Below are positions 6,697 through 8,092 of a stretch of 8,092 nt of DNA, one piece after another. The DNA is taken from the NCBI GenBank assembly GCA_013290035.1, contig JABCYT010000125.1:1-8092 (forward strand), given 5' to 3'. The translations under genes were made by a program, and so were the position numbers. Below the pieces are notes generated by a model. That model searched no databases. It saw only the letters and a program-made list of their open reading frames with translations, and was not told the origin of the DNA. Origin of the DNA: Alphaproteobacteria bacterium. GTDB taxonomy: Bacteria; Pseudomonadota; Alphaproteobacteria; Reyranellales; Reyranellaceae. Positions within the stretch are counted from its first letter, which is position 1; every line of letters starts with the position of its first letter.

Positions 6697-8092
6697 AAAA
6701 ATCGCTGGGCCTGATGGCCCTTTCCTTGGCGCTCTCCGCGGTGCTGGCGGGCAGCGCATTGGCCGAGACCCATCTGCGCGTCGGCCTGGCCGAGGATCCC
6801 GACGTGCTCGATCCAACTCTCGCGCGCACCTATGTCGGCCGCATCGTGTTCTCGTCGATTTGCGACAAGCTGTTCGACATCGACGAGAAGCTCGCCGTCG
6901 TGCCGCAGCTTGCGCTCAGCCACGAGACCTCGGCCGACGGCAAGACCGTCACCATCAAGCTCCGGCCGGGCGTCAAGTTCCACGACGGCGAGCCGCTCGA
7001 TGCAGCGGCCGCCAAGTACAGCCTCGACCGCCACCTCACGATGAAAGGCTCGTTCCGCAAGCCCGAGCTGGGATCGGTCGACAAGGTCGAAGTCGTCGAT
7101 CCGCTGACGATCAGGCTCATCCTGAAAGAGCCGTTTTCGCCGCTGCTCGCCCAGCTCACCGACCGCGCCGGCATGATGGTCTCGCCCAAGGCGGCCGAAG
7201 CGGCTGGCGACAAGTTCGGGCTGCATCCGGTGTGCGCCGGCCCCTACAAGTTCGTGGAACGGGTCCAGCAGGACCGCATCGTGGTCGAGAAGTTCGCCGA
7301 CTACTGGAACAAGGACAATATCTTCATCGACAAGATCACCTACTTGCCGATCGTCGACGGCACGGTGCGGCTGGCGAACCTGCGGTCGGGCGGCCTCGAC
7401 CTGATCGAACGGGTGCTGGCGACCGACATCAAGGCGGTGCGCGACAATCCCAAGCTTAAGCTGATCAAGGCGGTGTCGCTGGGCTATGTCGGCCTCACCA
7501 TGAACCTTGCCAACGGCGCCAAGGCAAACACGGCCCTATCCAAGGACGCCCGCGTGCGCCGCGCTCTTGAGCTCAGCCTCGACCGCGAGGCCATCAACCA
7601 GGTGGTGTTCAACGGCGAGTTCGTGCCGGGCAACCAGTGGATCAACCCGCAGAATTCCTACTATCAGCAGTCGTTGCCCATTCCCAAGCGCGACCTCGTC
7701 AAGGCCAAGGCGCTGTTGAAGGAGGCCGGTGTCACCGCCCCGCTCACCCTCGACTTCATGGTGCCTAATGGCCCCGAGAACCGCGCCGTGGCCGAAGTCG
7801 TGCAGTCGATGGCGGCAGAAGCGGGCTTCGACCTCAAGATCCGCGTCACCGAGTTCGCGACCTCGCTGAAGCAGGCCGAGGATGGCGACTACCAGCTCTT
7901 TCTCATCGGCTGGAGCGGGCGCAGCGACCCCGACGGCAACTCGTTCTCCTTCCAGACCTGCAAGGCGCCGCTGAACAATACCGGCTACTGCGACAAGGAA
8001 GTCGACGCCGCCCACGCCGAGGCGCGCGCCAAGAGCGATCCGGCGGAGCGCAAGAAGGCCTACGAGATCGTGGCGAAAAAATTCCTCGCCGA
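6693..8092 (+). CDS. Periplasmic peptide-type substrate-binding protein (SBP_bac_5), 3' end missing
   Basis: This frame begins at ATG 6693 and is still open at the right edge (about 466 residues; the full family length is about 500-540). A Sec signal peptide is clear: MKKS, a hydrophobic core, and cleavage ALA|ET after residue 24. There is no lipobox cysteine, so the product is a soluble periplasmic protein. Family-5 (DppA/OppA) features follow: early [15 protein letters not shown], then [27 protein letters not shown] (around 178-189) and [17 protein letters not shown]. Cysteines fall at 57, 181, 423 and 433. The close pair 423/433 recalls the C-terminal disulfide of E. coli DppA, and Cys181 replaces the usual glycine in the GTGPY motif. 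It captures the substrate for the two ATPases upstream; the permease genes are absent here and probably lie downstream. The ligand cannot be read from the sequence; a GGT neighbour hints at a peptide or gamma-glutamyl-like compound. Confidence 0.93.
   Translation, partial: MKKSLGLMALSLALSAVLAGSALAETHLRVGLAEDPDVLDPTLARTYVGRIVFSSICDKLFDIDEKLAVVPQLALSHETSADGKTVTIKLRPGVKFHDGEPLDAAAAKYSLDRHLTMKGSFRKPELGSVDKVEVVDPLTIRLILKEPFSPLLAQLTDRAGMMVSPKAAEAAGDKFGLHPVCAGPYKFVERVQQDRIVVEKFADYWNKDNIFIDKITYLPIVDGTVRLANLRSGGLDLIERVLATDIKAVRDNPKLKLIKAVSLGYVGLTMNLANGAKANTALSKDARVRRALELSLDREAINQVVFNGEFVPGNQWINPQNSYYQQSLPIPKRDLVKAKALLKEAGVTAPLTLDFMVPNGPENRAVAEVVQSMAAEAGFDLKIRVTEFATSLKQAEDGDYQLFLIGWSGRSDPDGNSFSFQTCKAPLNNTGYCDKEVDAAHAEARAKSDPAERKKAYEIVAKKFLA

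Noticed and set aside
6527..7459. A 310-codon + strand frame overlapping the binding protein gene
   Set aside because: It is an out-of-frame, Arg-rich reading; the frame from 6693 has a signal peptide and family-5 binding-protein motifs throughout.

Overview
The window is GC-rich DNA with strongly G/C-biased third codon positions. All seven genes lie on the + strand, and the protein families point to a Gram-negative alphaproteobacterium. The lineage is inferred from GC content, gene order and protein style; no marker gene here fixes the genus. The substrate-binding protein has a plain Sec signal with no lipobox, which fits a periplasmic protein of a Gram-negative cell.

Left part (1-1976). 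The window opens inside a YgfZ/GcvT-type folate-binding protein linked to Fe-S cluster maintenance; its first residues lie off the left edge. After 53 bases comes an exported FecR-domain protein gene (884-1976). It is broken by an in-frame amber codon (995-997) and by a one-base insertion in a GGG run (1270-1272). If both are undone, a single protein of about 363 residues reads through.

Right part (2067-8092). A tight operon-like cluster follows: a gamma-glutamyltransferase (GGT)-family Ntn hydrolase without a signal peptide (TTG start), a DUF1028 protein, two DppD/DppF (OppD/OppF)-type peptide-transporter ATPases, and a DppA/OppA-type periplasmic substrate-binding protein cut by the right edge. 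The last four genes are joined by ATGA overlaps or a gap of a few bases. The permease genes (DppB/DppC type) are not in the window and probably follow the binding protein.

Together the cluster suggests uptake of a peptide or amide-containing compound and its cytoplasmic hydrolysis by the GGT-family enzyme, perhaps helped by the DUF1028 protein. The GGT homologue keeps the catalytic threonine but has lost residues that grip the gamma-glutamyl group in classical GGT, so the substrate may not be a gamma-glutamyl peptide. The most noteworthy points are this divergent GGT/DUF1028/transporter module, the double-lesion FecR pseudogene, a perfect hairpin across the GGT stop codon, and tiny ORFs bridging two gene junctions. 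I saw no RNA gene, CRISPR array, insertion sequence or clear mobile element, and no intergenic gap exceeds about 90 bases.
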